A stretch of DNA of 40,012 nt from Asaia bogorensis (GTDB taxonomy: Bacteria > Pseudomonadota > Alphaproteobacteria > Acetobacterales > Acetobacteraceae). The position numbers were made by a program, and so were the translations under genes. Below are positions 1-10,131 of this stretch, piece by piece. The notes beneath the pieces were generated by a model. It worked only from the letters and a program-made list of their open reading frames with translations, did no database searches and was not told the origin of the DNA. Numbering within the stretch: position 1 is the stretch's first letter; every line of letters starts with the position of its first letter. The stretch lies in contig CAMCDA010000016.1 in NCBI GenBank assembly GCA_945873195.1, forward strand, positions 1 through 40,012. Direction: 5' to 3'.

Positions 1-63
1 CACCGCCCGGAAACAAGGTTGGAATCTTCTCACGGCCCTCTCGACCACGCCGGCTTCACTCAT
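1..63 (-). CDS. Start of a further minus-strand gene (partial)
   Basis: An ATG at 63-61 overlaps the TGA of the upstream glycosyltransferase as ATGA, the usual arrangement of translationally coupled genes, and opens a frame that runs off the window edge (MSEAGVVERAVRRF...). Only 21 codons are visible, so no family can be named. The ATGA overlap and shared strand suggest it belongs to the same transcription unit as the glycosyltransferase and methyltransferase. The frame could also be fortuitous. Confidence 0.4.
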   Translation of the reverse strand, partial: MSEAGVVERAVRRFQPCFRAV

Positions 64-1127
64 CCTCGCTTTATCCGGATAACGCTGGCCCCGCCGTACC
101 TCCACGAGCGCCTTTCTTGCTCACGGTGGGGGGCTTGGGAGTTACCAAAAACCAGCAGCGCGAGCGCGAGGATCAGTCCCCGCTCCAACGTCGCCACACC
201 CATTTTGCCATGAAACCAGGGATCGGGCGGGACGATGCCTTCCCGCATGCCGTAGATCTTGGTGAAGGCCCAGAACATGATCGATTGATAACCGATGGAG
301 ACGGCCAACGAAGCATAAAGCAACGTGTGGATGTCGAGGTGGATGCTTCCAACGGATCGCGGCCCGGGCAGCAGCCAAAGCATCAGCGCGGCGCCGACGA
401 CAAAGAGGGTAAAACCCGGGTACAGAAACAGCCACCGCGGACTGAACAGCAGCAGGAACCGCAGATGCCGCCACCCGTCGCGCCAGCTCCGCAGATGCGG
501 CGGGCGGGAGCGTCCGTCCGGAGACAGGGTCGTCGGCACCTCGGTGATGCGCAGCTTGGCGATGGTGGCCTTGATCACCATCTCGCTCGCGAATTCCATC
601 CCGGGCGTCTGCAGGTCCAGCCCCAGGATCGCGGCTCGGTCGAACCCGCGCAGACCGCAATGAAAATCGCCGCTCGGGCTGCGGAAAAACAGCCGACCGA
701 TGCCAGTCAGGACCGGATTGCCAAGGTAACGATGTAGCGGCGGCATCGCGCCGGGCTTGATACCGCCATGGAACCGGTTGCCCATCACCAACTGCCAGCC
801 CTCGCGCAGCCGTTCGACAAACAGATCGAGCGCGGAGAAGTCGTAGCTGTCGTCGGAATCGGCCATGATCACGTAGCGGCCGCGCGCGGCGCGGATGCCG
901 CCGATCAGGGCGCTGCCATAGCCCCGGGCGGGGATCGGCTCGACCCGCGCGCCATGGGCCCGCGCGATGTCCTGGGAACCGTCGGTGCTACCGTTATCGG
1001 CGATCAGGACTTCGCCGGTGATGCCTGTGCGCAGCAGGAATGCCTGCGCCTTGTCGATGCAGGTCGCGAGTGTCTCAGCCTCATTCAGGCAGGGCATCAG
1101 GATGGTGAGTTCGAGATCCGTGGACAT
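60..1127 (-). CDS. Family 2 glycosyltransferase, membrane-associated (DPM/DPG-synthase-like)
   Basis: A 355-aa inverting GT-A glycosyltransferase. The N-terminal domain (about residues 5-230) has the GT2 opening TILMPCLNEAETL, the NGSTDGS loop and a D90-S-D92 (DxD) metal/nucleotide-sugar motif. It resembles synthases that transfer sugar from a nucleotide donor to a polyprenyl phosphate. Hydrophobic segments at about 232-253, 265-288 and 315-327 place it in the inner membrane. The ATG at 1127 is chosen because the GT2 domain begins 8 residues later and the codons before it overlap the upstream methyltransferase. The third hydrophobic segment is short and is followed by a basic tail (PHREQERRSW...) unlike a membrane helix, so the C-terminus may be truncated compared with four-helix relatives. 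It follows the methyltransferase by 14 bp, consistent with an operon for a glycolipid or surface glycan. The acceptor is unknown. Confidence 0.85.
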   Translation of the reverse strand: MSTDLELTILMPCLNEAETLATCIDKAQAFLLRTGITGEVLIADNGSTDGSQDIARAHGARVEPIPARGYGSALIGGIRAARGRYVIMADSDDSYDFSALDLFVERLREGWQLVMGNRFHGGIKPGAMPPLHRYLGNPVLTGIGRLFFRSPSGDFHCGLRGFDRAAILGLDLQTPGMEFASEMVIKATIAKLRITEVPTTLSPDGRSRPPHLRSWRDGWRHLRFLLLFSPRWLFLYPGFTLFVVGAALMLWLLPGPRSVGSIHLDIHTLLYASLAVSIGYQSIMFWAFTKIYGMREGIVPPDPWFHGKMGVATLERGLILALALLVFGNSQAPHREQERRSWRYGGASVIRIKRG

Positions 1128-1141
1128 GAATGATGCGTCTT

Positions 1142-1843
1142 TCAAACAGCCTGCTTGCTCGCGATCAGCAGCAGGTTGCTCGGCCATCCCCACAGCTTCA
1201 CGGTCTTGACCTGACAGCGCCTCACCCCGGCGGCGGCGGCGACTTGCAGTAGGTCGCTCTTCGCCAGCAGGTTCAGGTTGCTCTCTTCAGCGAAGAACGC
1301 CAATCCGATCCTTCGCAGGATGGTCCGAAACGCGGGTGCTGGCAACCAGTGCAGCAAAGGCAGGACCGTATGAAATTCGATCGGGAAAAACCGGTTCGGG
1401 GTGGTGATGAAGACGCCACGCCGGGCTACGCGCCATAGCTCGTGGAGGAATCTGGCCTGTTCCTCGCGGCTTCCCACATGTTCCAGCACCGCGCTTGAAT
1501 GCACAAAGTCGAACGCACTGTCTGGAAATGGCAGCGCCCGACCATCGGCCCGGACAAAACGCATGTCAGGGTAGAGGCTTTCCAAAAACTGCCCATCGTC
1601 GATGCCCACCGCGGTCACCCGATGCTTATGTGGGTACCAGGCCTCCAGATAGTTGGAGTGCGTGTAGGACTGATCGCTGGTGGCCCCGACGTCTAGCACC
1701 GTGTCGCCGGCGCAGACCGCGCTCAGGTTCATGAAGGACTGAAACATGACGCGCCGTTGCCGGCCTGCGATCCGAATCGGTAGGGACTCCGGCTTCGCGA
1801 CATTATACTGTGCGTTCGGTGCGTGCTGCGTGGGGGTGTTCAT
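1142..1843 (-). CDS. Class I SAM-dependent methyltransferase
   Basis: A 233-aa class I (Rossmann) methyltransferase. Motif I is visible as DTVLDVGATSDQSYTHSN, followed by an acidic strand end (VGIDDG), the motif II region VRADGRALPFPDSAFDFV and the post-motif HSSAVLEHVGS typical of the Methyltransf_11/UbiE-like group. It would transfer methyl from S-adenosylmethionine, but the substrate cannot be read from sequence. The ATG at 1843 is preceded by AAAGGG at suitable spacing; the longer upstream frame is Cys/Arg-rich and unlike protein. The glycosyltransferase lies 14 bp downstream on the same strand, so a role in modifying or building a surface glycan or lipid is a reasonable inference. Confidence 0.85.
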   Translation of the reverse strand: MNTPTQHAPNAQYNVAKPESLPIRIAGRQRRVMFQSFMNLSAVCAGDTVLDVGATSDQSYTHSNYLEAWYPHKHRVTAVGIDDGQFLESLYPDMRFVRADGRALPFPDSAFDFVHSSAVLEHVGSREEQARFLHELWRVARRGVFITTPNRFFPIEFHTVLPLLHWLPAPAFRTILRRIGLAFFAEESNLNLLAKSDLLQVAAAAGVRRCQVKTVKLWGWPSNLLLIASKQAV

Positions 1844-1849
1844 AGCGGC

Positions 1850-1960
1850 CCTTTGATCGGCAGGCCACCTTATAAGATCGAACCTCGCGCAAGGCTCGTA
1901 TAAAAAATATCTTCTTGCACAAATAATTCGACATATAATCGTTACGATATGCTCGCGTCG
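1850..1960 (-). promoter_or_regulatory. AT-rich promoter region of the methyltransferase operon
   Basis: The 293-bp gap between the divergent methyltransferase and icd genes contains an AT-rich patch (about 1895-1952) that stands out in this GC-rich sequence, with several TATA-like blocks on the minus strand (TTATAAG near 1872, TTTTTTATACG near 1910). I could not settle one -35/-10 pair with ideal spacing. The remainder of the gap (1960-2136) has no other recognisable element apart from the icd ribosome-binding site (AGGGGGA, 2127-2133). Confidence 0.4.
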
Positions 1961-2082
1961 TCCGCTGGCTCGTCCGTGTTTTTGCGATTGCAAGCAACAG
2001 CAGACCCCCCGGTGGAGGACCCGTTCAAGCGTTCGCCCCCCGCTTGCCCTTCCCGAACGCTGGTGCGACAAAGCGGGCTTAA

Positions 2083-4359
<2,277 letters not shown>

Positions 4360-4373
4360 CGCGGGGTTGCGGG

Positions 4374-4405
4374 AACCCGCCCTGGGCAGCCAGGGCGGGT
4401 TTTTT
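4374..4405 (+). terminator. Intrinsic terminator of icd
   Basis: A perfect 12-bp stem (AACCCGCCCTGG, loop GCAG, CCAGGGCGGGTT) is followed immediately by a T run, the canonical Rho-independent architecture. It lies 15 bp after the icd stop codon. Confidence 0.95.
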
Positions 4406-4583
4406 CATCGCCGCGATATCACGTTGTAGGGACACGGCCGGTTCGGGTAAGGACGTTGAGGGCCTGTCGTTGCCGGTCCGCGTGCCGATCGCGCCACGCC
4501 TTTGCACATAGGGGAAGCGGACCCTGCTCAGGCTTCTCGTTCCGGACAAGCGCACCCTCGGAAGCGTCACCACGCTCGGCGTC

Positions 4584-7550
4584 GTGGCATGCCTGATCGC
4601 CGTCATCTGGGTGTTCACACTGCGGTCGATCGAGACCCAGCGCGCCGAGGTCACGGACCGGATCACCGCGCTCGTCTCCAACCAGGCGCTGACCTTTGGG
4701 GAACAGATTTCCCGCCAGATACTGGCCATGGACCAGACATTGCGGGCGCTGGCCGCGCTCTGGGAATCAAACCCCACCCGCTTTGATCTTGATGCCTGGC
4801 GCGGGAACATGGTGTCGGTCAGCGGGATCAGCCGCGACGTGCTGCTGGTCGATGACAAGGGCGTGGTCCTGCAATCCTCGATCACCGAGGCCATCGGGCA
4901 AAGCGTCGTCGACCGCGACTTCTACCGCGCCGCGACCGAGGACCCGGCCAGCCGCGAAACCCTGTTCATCGGCGCGGCGACGATCGATCCGCTGATCCGC
5001 GTGTGGCACATGAACGTCTCGCGCGCCCTGCGGCGGTCGGATGGGACGTTCGCCGGTATGCTGGTGCTGGACTACCGCATTTCGGCGTTGGCCGAGGTGT
5101 TGAGACAGACCGATGTCGATGAGAATGGGCTGGTCGCGCTGATCGGCCTGTCGGATGGGCTGATCCGGGCGGCGGTCGGCCCGCAGGTGGTCGATCCTGA
5201 GTCGCCGGTGCTGGGCACCCCGATGTTCCAGGCGCTGCGCCGCGATCCAAACGCATTGTGGGTCGGGCCGTCCTCGCTGGATGCGGTGCGGCGGATTCAT
5301 GCGTTCCGCGCCATTCCAGGCCGCGACCTCGGCATCGTCGTCGCGATGGATGAAGCGCGGGCGTTGGAACCCGCGACCGATTGGCGCTACCAGGCCCAGG
5401 CCTTTGCCGGCGGCGTCACCCTTCTGTTGATCGTCATCGTCTTCATGAGTTTCCATGCGGCTCGGCAAAGCCGGCGGCGGGAAGCGGTGCTGGCCGAGGA
5501 ACGGGCCGTGCTTGCGGCGTCCAACGCCCAGTTGGAGGTCGCGCGGTCCGAGGCCAATGCCCGCACCGAGCAGTTGCAAGCCACCCTGCGCGGCATGACC
5601 GACGGAGTGTCGATGGTTGATGCCCATATGTGCCTGCTGGAATGGAACGACCGGTTCCCCGAAATCGCCGGCATTCCGGGCGATAGCCTGCGGGTCGGGA
5701 TGCCGATGGAGGAAATCCTCCGCCTGCAGGCGCGGGGCGGGCAGTTCGGCGACATCGATACCGAGGCCGAGGTCAACCGCCGCATGGCCGTGCTGCGCGC
5801 GGGCCAGTACGGCGTGACCCAGCGCCGCACGCCGGATGGCCGCGTGCTGGAACTGCGCCGCAACCGGCTGCCCGATGGCGGTTTCGTCACGCTGTATTCC
5901 GATATCACCGCGCATAAGCGGGCGGAGGACGGGCTGCGGGAGGCTCGGGCGGCGGCCGAGGAAGCCAATGCCGCGAAATCGCGCTTTGTCGCCGTTGTCA
6001 GCCACGAAATCCGCACGCCGCTGAACGGGCTGCTGAACACGCTGCGGCTGCTGTCCGACAGCAGCATGCCACAGGCGCAGCGCATGGTGGTTGATCTCGC
6101 CCGCGCCTCGGGTGACGCCTTGTCGCATCTGATCAACGACATATTGGAAATGTCGCGCGCCGAGGCTGGCCAGTTGACGCTGCGGCCGAGCGTGTTTGCG
6201 TTGCGGGCGGTGCTGGAGGCCTCGCTGGAGGTGTTCCAGGCGCAGGCGAGCGCGCGGGGCATTTCGTTCCAATTGGAGATCGCCGACGATATCCCGGCCG
6301 AACTCCGCACCGATCCGGGCCGGATGCGTCAGATTCTGCTGAATCTGCTGTCCAACGCGGTCAAGTTTGCCAATCCGGGCGAGGTCCATCTGCTGGCGTG
6401 GATGGAGCCGCGCGCCGTTGGTAATCGCCGGCTGTTGGGCCTTGCCGTGCGCGATCACGGTCCTGTCATCCCCGAGGCCGACCGCCAAAAACTGTTCCGT
6501 CCCTTCGCTCGGCTGGAACGGCCGGAGGGGGCGGAGGTGGCCGGCACCGGTCTGGGCCTGTCGATCTGTCAGTCATTGACCGATGCGCTGGGCGGAGCGA
6601 TCGGTTGCGAGACATGGACGGCGCCGGATGGGACGGAAGGCAACTCCTTCTGGCTGGTGCTGCCGGTGGAGGCCATGGCGCCGGCGGTGGCGCCGCTGCC
6701 GCCAGCCGATCCGGGTTATGTGCCGCCGGAACCGTTGACCGAGGCCGATCTGGTCCGCCCGCTGCCGCGCACCCGTATCCTGCTGGTGGAGGATGTCCGC
6801 GCCAACCAGATCATCACCGCGACCCTGCTGCGCCGCCGGGGCCATCTGGTGGATTTCGCGAGCAGCGGCCAGGAGGCGATCGAGGCGGCCAGCCGCACGC
6901 CCTATGACATCATCTTCATGGATATCTTCATGCCGGGCATGAGCGGGCAGGAGGCCACGCGCCAGATCCGCGCCCTGGGCGGGCCGCTGGCCTCCGTGCC
7001 GATCGTGGCCCTGACCGCGAATGTCGCCGCGCATGATGAGGAGATGTTCCGCGCCGCCGGGATGTCAGGCGTTGTCGGCAAGCCGGTGACGTTGGAGGAA
7101 CTGACCGAGGCCTTGCGGGCTTATGTCTGGGCGCCGAAACCCCCCGCCGTTGTGGTGGAGGTCGATCCGGCCGAGGCGGCGCCGTTCTCCGATGACCGTC
7201 CGGTGCTCGCCGAGGAGCGTATTCAGGAGCTTCTGGCCAATCTGCCGCGCGCGACGCTGGTCCCGTTGATCGATGAATGCCTGACCGATCTCGACCTGCG
7301 CCTGCCGGCGCTGCGGCGCGCGCTGGCGGCGGGCGTGCCGGGGTCGATTGTTGCGCATTCGCACGCGATGGTGGGCATGGCGTCGAGCTACGGGATGGCC
7401 GCGCTGGAACGCAGCCTGCGCGCGATCATGAACGCCGCTCGTGATGGGGAGCAGGCGGAACTGGGGCCTGACGCGATCCGGCTGGTGGAGGCCGACCTGG
7501 CGCGCGCCTCCGTTGCGTTGCGGGCCGCTGTTGAAAAGGTCCCGGGCTGA
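4584..7550 (+). CDS. Hybrid sensor histidine kinase with receiver and Hpt domains
   Basis: A 988-aa inner-membrane hybrid kinase. In order: N-terminal membrane helix (about 3-15), periplasmic dCache-like sensor (about 30-265), second helix (about 272-292), coiled linker, PAS domain (about 335-450) and HisKA with H474 in VVSHEIRTPLNG. These are followed by HATPase (N box NLLSNAVKF; G box GTGLGLSIC near 654), a receiver (about 728-845; ILLVEDVRANQ, phospho-acceptor D780 in FMDIFMPGMSG, K in GKPV) and a C-terminal Hpt domain with H927 in HAMVGMASSYG. This is the complete ArcB/BarA-type His-Asp-His relay, so the output is probably an unlinked response regulator. The ligand is unknown. The GTG at 4584 lacks a Shine-Dalgarno and sits inside the first membrane helix. 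A CTG at 4524 has AGGGGAAG 6 nt upstream and would add a normal cytosolic N-terminus, so the true start may be there. Confidence 0.93.
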   Translation: MACLIAVIWVFTLRSIETQRAEVTDRITALVSNQALTFGEQISRQILAMDQTLRALAALWESNPTRFDLDAWRGNMVSVSGISRDVLLVDDKGVVLQSSITEAIGQSVVDRDFYRAATEDPASRETLFIGAATIDPLIRVWHMNVSRALRRSDGTFAGMLVLDYRISALAEVLRQTDVDENGLVALIGLSDGLIRAAVGPQVVDPESPVLGTPMFQALRRDPNALWVGPSSLDAVRRIHAFRAIPGRDLGIVVAMDEARALEPATDWRYQAQAFAGGVTLLLIVIVFMSFHAARQSRRREAVLAEERAVLAASNAQLEVARSEANARTEQLQATLRGMTDGVSMVDAHMCLLEWNDRFPEIAGIPGDSLRVGMPMEEILRLQARGGQFGDIDTEAEVNRRMAVLRAGQYGVTQRRTPDGRVLELRRNRLPDGGFVTLYSDITAHKRAEDGLREARAAAEEANAAKSRFVAVVSHEIRTPLNGLLNTLRLLSDSSMPQAQRMVVDLARASGDALSHLINDILEMSRAEAGQLTLRPSVFALRAVLEASLEVFQAQASARGISFQLEIADDIPAELRTDPGRMRQILLNLLSNAVKFANPGEVHLLAWMEPRAVGNRRLLGLAVRDHGPVIPEADRQKLFRPFARLERPEGAEVAGTGLGLSICQSLTDALGGAIGCETWTAPDGTEGNSFWLVLPVEAMAPAVAPLPPADPGYVPPEPLTEADLVRPLPRTRILLVEDVRANQIITATLLRRRGHLVDFASSGQEAIEAASRTPYDIIFMDIFMPGMSGQEATRQIRALGGPLASVPIVALTANVAAHDEEMFRAAGMSGVVGKPVTLEELTEALRAYVWAPKPPAVVVEVDPAEAAPFSDDRPVLAEERIQELLANLPRATLVPLIDECLTDLDLRLPALRRALAAGVPGSIVAHSHAMVGMASSYGMAALERSLRAIMNAARDGEQAELGPDAIRLVEADLARASVALRAAVEKVPG

Positions 7551-7670
7551 TACCAGGCGCCCTTTTCGGCGGCTGGTATGCGCGCAGGGTTGGTGTGGCG
7601 GCTGCGCGCGAAATCAATATGACGCCCTGTGTTCACGGATTTTTAAGAAATTGGGCGCAGGATGCTGGGC

Positions 7671-7889
7671 ATGTTGACGTCCACGTCCCTGTCGGCGTTT
7701 TCCATCGCCCCTCCCGCCGGAGCCGACCCGGTGCAACGCGCGCGCGTCCCTGGCTCAGGCCGGGATGAGCCGCCTCCGGCCGCGCCGGTCCCGCCCTCCA
7801 ATGCCGGACCGCCCGGTGGGGGGGCGATGCCGGCTGAACCGGGATCACGTGTCTTGCCGAGGGGCTCGTTGGTCGACCTGTCGGTTTGA
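7671..7889 (+). CDS. Possible small Pro/Ala-rich hypothetical protein
   Basis: A 72-aa frame with an ATG at 7671 preceded by AGGA at 8-nt spacing; an in-frame ATG at 7662 overlaps that site. The product is rich in Pro, Ala and Gly (DEPPPAAPVPPSNAGPPGG) and ends in PRGSLVDLSV, a tail that reads as protein-like. There is no signal peptide, membrane segment or domain I recognise. It occupies the otherwise empty 360-bp gap between two convergent genes (sensor kinase and glycosyltransferase). Third-position GC is high, but that is also true of non-genes here, so coding status is uncertain. Confidence 0.4.
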   Translation: MLTSTSLSAFSIAPPAGADPVQRARVPGSGRDEPPPAAPVPPSNAGPPGGGAMPAEPGSRVLPRGSLVDLSV

Positions 7890-7909
7890 TCGGGGCCGCG
7901 AGGACCCGG

Positions 7910-9115
7910 TCAGTCGCCGGAAGGTTCCAGCAGATCCAGGCACTCCTCAATGATCGCGTCGGTCGCGGTGGCGGGCGTGTAGCCGTGGTACGACCTGGCG
8001 AGATTCGCCGCCCGCAGCCGGCAATCGGGGTCGTCCAGCAGGCGGCGGAGGGCGGCGCCGGCCACGTCCATATCGGCCTCGGGCGCCACCCCCTGGCCAT
8101 AGCCCTGACGCGCGACGCGGTACAGAGTCATCATCTGCTCCACCGGATTGGGTAGCATCAGCACCGGCCGCCCGGCCAGCAGTGCCGGCGCCACGACCCC
8201 GCTCCCCTGGCAGGCCACGATGTCACAATGGGCCAGCATCGCGTCGCGGTTCACCGGCTCGGTCACCACGCGGATCGTCGGGCCCGAGAGTTCGGCGGCA
8301 AGCTCAGGTGTCATGCCCCAGGCCTGCACGACCGCCGGCAGTCCGAGATGCACCAGCGCCCGCAGCAAGGGGCGGAACGGCCGGTGGCGGGAATCCATCA
8401 TCACCAGAACGCGTTCGGCGGTACCGGCGGGCCATTCGACCGGATTGCCGGCGCCGGGCGGCGGAACCTCACCGAAATAATCGGCTTCCCCCCGGCCTTC
8501 GTAGTGATCGAGCTCGGGGAAGGTGCACAGCCAGGTCGCCTCGGCCGCGAACAGGTCCGCCATGCGGCTGATCGGACGCGCGCCCAGGGCCCGCAGGGTC
8601 GGGTTGATGACGGCGATGACACGCCCATCGGTTTCGGCCAGCGTGCCGGCGGGAAGTTCCGCCCAGGGCCGCATCGTCGGCAAGGGCGCGACGGCCGGCG
8701 GCAGGCTATAGCCATCGCCCATCGCGGCGACCGGAATCCCGGCCACGCGGCAAGCGAGCATCGCGGTTGGGGCGAAATCGGCGATCACCAGGGCAGGGGC
8801 CTCGGCCCGCAGCAGGGTCAGCCAGCCGGACAGCAGTTCGGACAGTGCCTCGGGCGTCGCATAGCCGGTCTGGATCAGCACATCGGCGAAATTGGCGGCG
8901 AGGAACCCGGGCGGCGCCTCGGCCCGCCAGGACGGGCCGGTCAGCACGGGATGGCCGGCGGTGGTGATCAGCTGCGCGGCGGGGGCGCCTTGCGGCAGAG
9001 CGACCGAGACGCGGTGGCCGGCGGCGATCAGGCCGGCGGCGACGGGCAGAAGCCGGTCGGCCTGGCGCAGGCCGTTGCCCAGCTCGCAGGCGAATATCAC
9101 GTGCTTGCCGGCCAT
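7910..9115 (-). CDS. UGT/MurG-like (GT-B fold) glycosyltransferase
   Basis: A 401-aa GT-B glycosyltransferase-like protein. The N-terminus, MAGKHVIFACELGNGLRQAD with LLPVAAGLIAAGHRVSVALP, matches the acceptor-domain start of GT1/GT28 enzymes. The C-terminal half carries the donor-site loop DIVACQGSGVVAPALLAGRPVLMLP followed by PVEQMM, equivalent to the GT1 segment that contacts the nucleotide sugar. The usual HGG of that loop is CQGSG here, so donor preference or activity may differ. The ATG at 9115 has GGGAG at 6-nt spacing. It follows doxX by 28 bp and is probably the last gene of the ndk-doxX unit. No membrane segment is seen, and the substrate is unknown. Confidence 0.8.
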   Translation of the reverse strand: MAGKHVIFACELGNGLRQADRLLPVAAGLIAAGHRVSVALPQGAPAAQLITTAGHPVLTGPSWRAEAPPGFLAANFADVLIQTGYATPEALSELLSGWLTLLRAEAPALVIADFAPTAMLACRVAGIPVAAMGDGYSLPPAVAPLPTMRPWAELPAGTLAETDGRVIAVINPTLRALGARPISRMADLFAAEATWLCTFPELDHYEGRGEADYFGEVPPPGAGNPVEWPAGTAERVLVMMDSRHRPFRPLLRALVHLGLPAVVQAWGMTPELAAELSGPTIRVVTEPVNRDAMLAHCDIVACQGSGVVAPALLAGRPVLMLPNPVEQMMTLYRVARQGYGQGVAPEADMDVAGAALRRLLDDPDCRLRAANLARSYHGYTPATATDAIIEECLDLLEPSGD

Positions 9116-9143
9116 CAGCGTCTCCCGCGCGGGTAGGGTTCGG

Positions 9144-9518
9144 TTATCGCCGATCCAGGCTGAACCGGCCAGCGCCTTGCAGCGCGGCGTAGAGCAGGCC
9201 GCCGGCAACCGCGAGGTTCTTCAGGAACTGCGTGGTCTCGGCGGGGCTGGCGGGGTGGAAATGCACCAGCCAAGCGGTGGCGAGGCACCAGGCCGCCAGG
9301 ATCACCGCGGCGAACCGCGCCTTCCAGCCGGCCAGCAGCATCAGAGCGGCCCCGATCTCGATCGCCAGCGCGCCGACATACACAAGATGGACGGCGGTGA
9401 CGCCGGTCTTGGCGATGGCGGCCTGCGCGGCGACCGGGGCGAGCGCCTTTTGCGCGCCGGACCAGACGAACAGCGCGCTCAGGAGAATACGCCCCAGAAG
9501 CGCGCCAATGTCCCGCAT
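9144..9518 (-). CDS. DoxX family membrane protein
   Basis: A 124-aa integral membrane protein of the DoxX/DoxD family, with four predicted transmembrane helices (about 5-25, 43-62, 67-87 and 102-117). The family opening GRILLSALFVWSGAQKAL and the helix-2 segment LVYVGALAIEIGAALMLLAGW are typical. Members are linked to quinone/thiol redox reactions or oxidative-stress complexes, but most have no assigned reaction. It starts 9 bp after the ndk stop on the same strand, so it is probably cotranscribed and translationally coupled, since its own ribosome-binding site is weak. Confidence 0.85.
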   Translation of the reverse strand: MRDIGALLGRILLSALFVWSGAQKALAPVAAQAAIAKTGVTAVHLVYVGALAIEIGAALMLLAGWKARFAAVILAAWCLATAWLVHFHPASPAETTQFLKNLAVAGGLLYAALQGAGRFSLDRR

Positions 9519-9527
9519 GCGGCTGGG

Positions 9528-9950
9528 TTACCCGACGATCTCGCAGCCCGAGAAGAAATAGGCGATCTCGATGGCGGCGTTTTCCAGGCTGTCGGAGCCG
9601 TGGACGGAGTTCGCCTCGATGTTTTCGGCGAACAGCTTGCGGATGGTGCCTTCGTCGGCGTTGGCCGGGTTGGTGGCGCCCATCACTTCGCGGTTGCGTG
9701 CGACGGCGTTTTCACCTTCCAGCACCTGCACGACGACGGGGCCGGAGGTCATGAAGGTGACCAGGTCGCGGAAGAACGGGCGGGCGCTGTGGACACCGTA
9801 GAAGCTCTCGGCCTGTGCGGTGGTCATGTGGATGCGCTTCTGCGCGACGATGCGCAGGCCGGCGGCTTCGAGGCAGGCATTGACCTTGCCGGTCAGGTTC
9901 CGGCGGGTGGCGTCGGGCTTGATGATGGAGAAGGTGCGTTCGATGGCCAT
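9528..9950 (-). CDS. ndk: Nucleoside diphosphate kinase
   Basis: A 140-aa nucleoside diphosphate kinase, exactly the family length. It exchanges the gamma phosphate between nucleoside di- and triphosphates through a phosphohistidine, here H117 in NSVHGSDS. Other conserved blocks are [40 protein letters not shown] and [14 protein letters not shown]. The ATG at 9950 has GGAG at 7-nt spacing; the longer frame adds only a short unrelated leader. It is the first gene of the minus-strand ndk-doxX-glycosyltransferase group. Its promoter must lie in 9951-10131, which it shares with the divergent nucleotidyltransferase gene and the paired inverted elements there. Confidence 0.98.
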   Translation of the reverse strand: MAIERTFSIIKPDATRRNLTGKVNACLEAAGLRIVAQKRIHMTTAQAESFYGVHSARPFFRDLVTFMTSGPVVVQVLEGENAVARNREVMGATNPANADEGTIRKLFAENIEANSVHGSDSLENAAIEIAYFFSGCEIVG

Positions 9951-10003
9951 TTGGGTGCTCCGTGTGGGCAAGGTTCGGGGCGCGTCCTAGGGGGTTCGGG
10001 GGG

Positions 10004-10032
10004 TTTGGGCAACCGGGGGGCAGTTGTTATAC
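10004..10032 (+). promoter_or_regulatory. Candidate sigma-70-like promoter
   Basis: TTGGGC (10004-10009), a 17-nt spacer and TTATAC (10027-10032) form a plausible promoter for the downstream nucleotidyltransferase gene. The -10 hexamer lies inside the first GTTATAC half-site, so a protein bound to the 30-bp element would block it. Confidence 0.4.
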
Positions 10033-10055
10033 GCGGATCGCGGTTTGCGTATAAC
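10026..10055. repeat. 30-bp dyad element, left copy
   Basis: A 30-bp element bounded by GTTATACGC and GCGTATAAC, itself an inverted repeat with 9-bp arms. An inverted copy lies at 10084-10113: 17 contiguous bases (CGCGGTTTGCGTATAAC here and its reverse complement there) match perfectly. The four GTTATAC/GTATAAC half-sites between ndk and the nucleotidyltransferase gene look like a double operator. Confidence 0.8.
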
Positions 10056-10083
10056 GAGGGACGCGACAGACGGCGGCATCCAT

Positions 10084-10113
10084 GTTATACGCAAACCGCG
10101 AAGTGAGTATAAC
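10084..10113. repeat. 30-bp dyad element, right inverted copy
   Basis: It begins GTTATACGC and ends GTATAAC, and is the inverted partner of 10026-10055. It ends 18 bp before the ATG of the nucleotidyltransferase-fold gene, so it would lie in that gene's 5' untranslated region if transcription starts near 10040. Confidence 0.8.
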
Positions 10114-10131
10114 GCGCCGAGGCCCCGCCCG

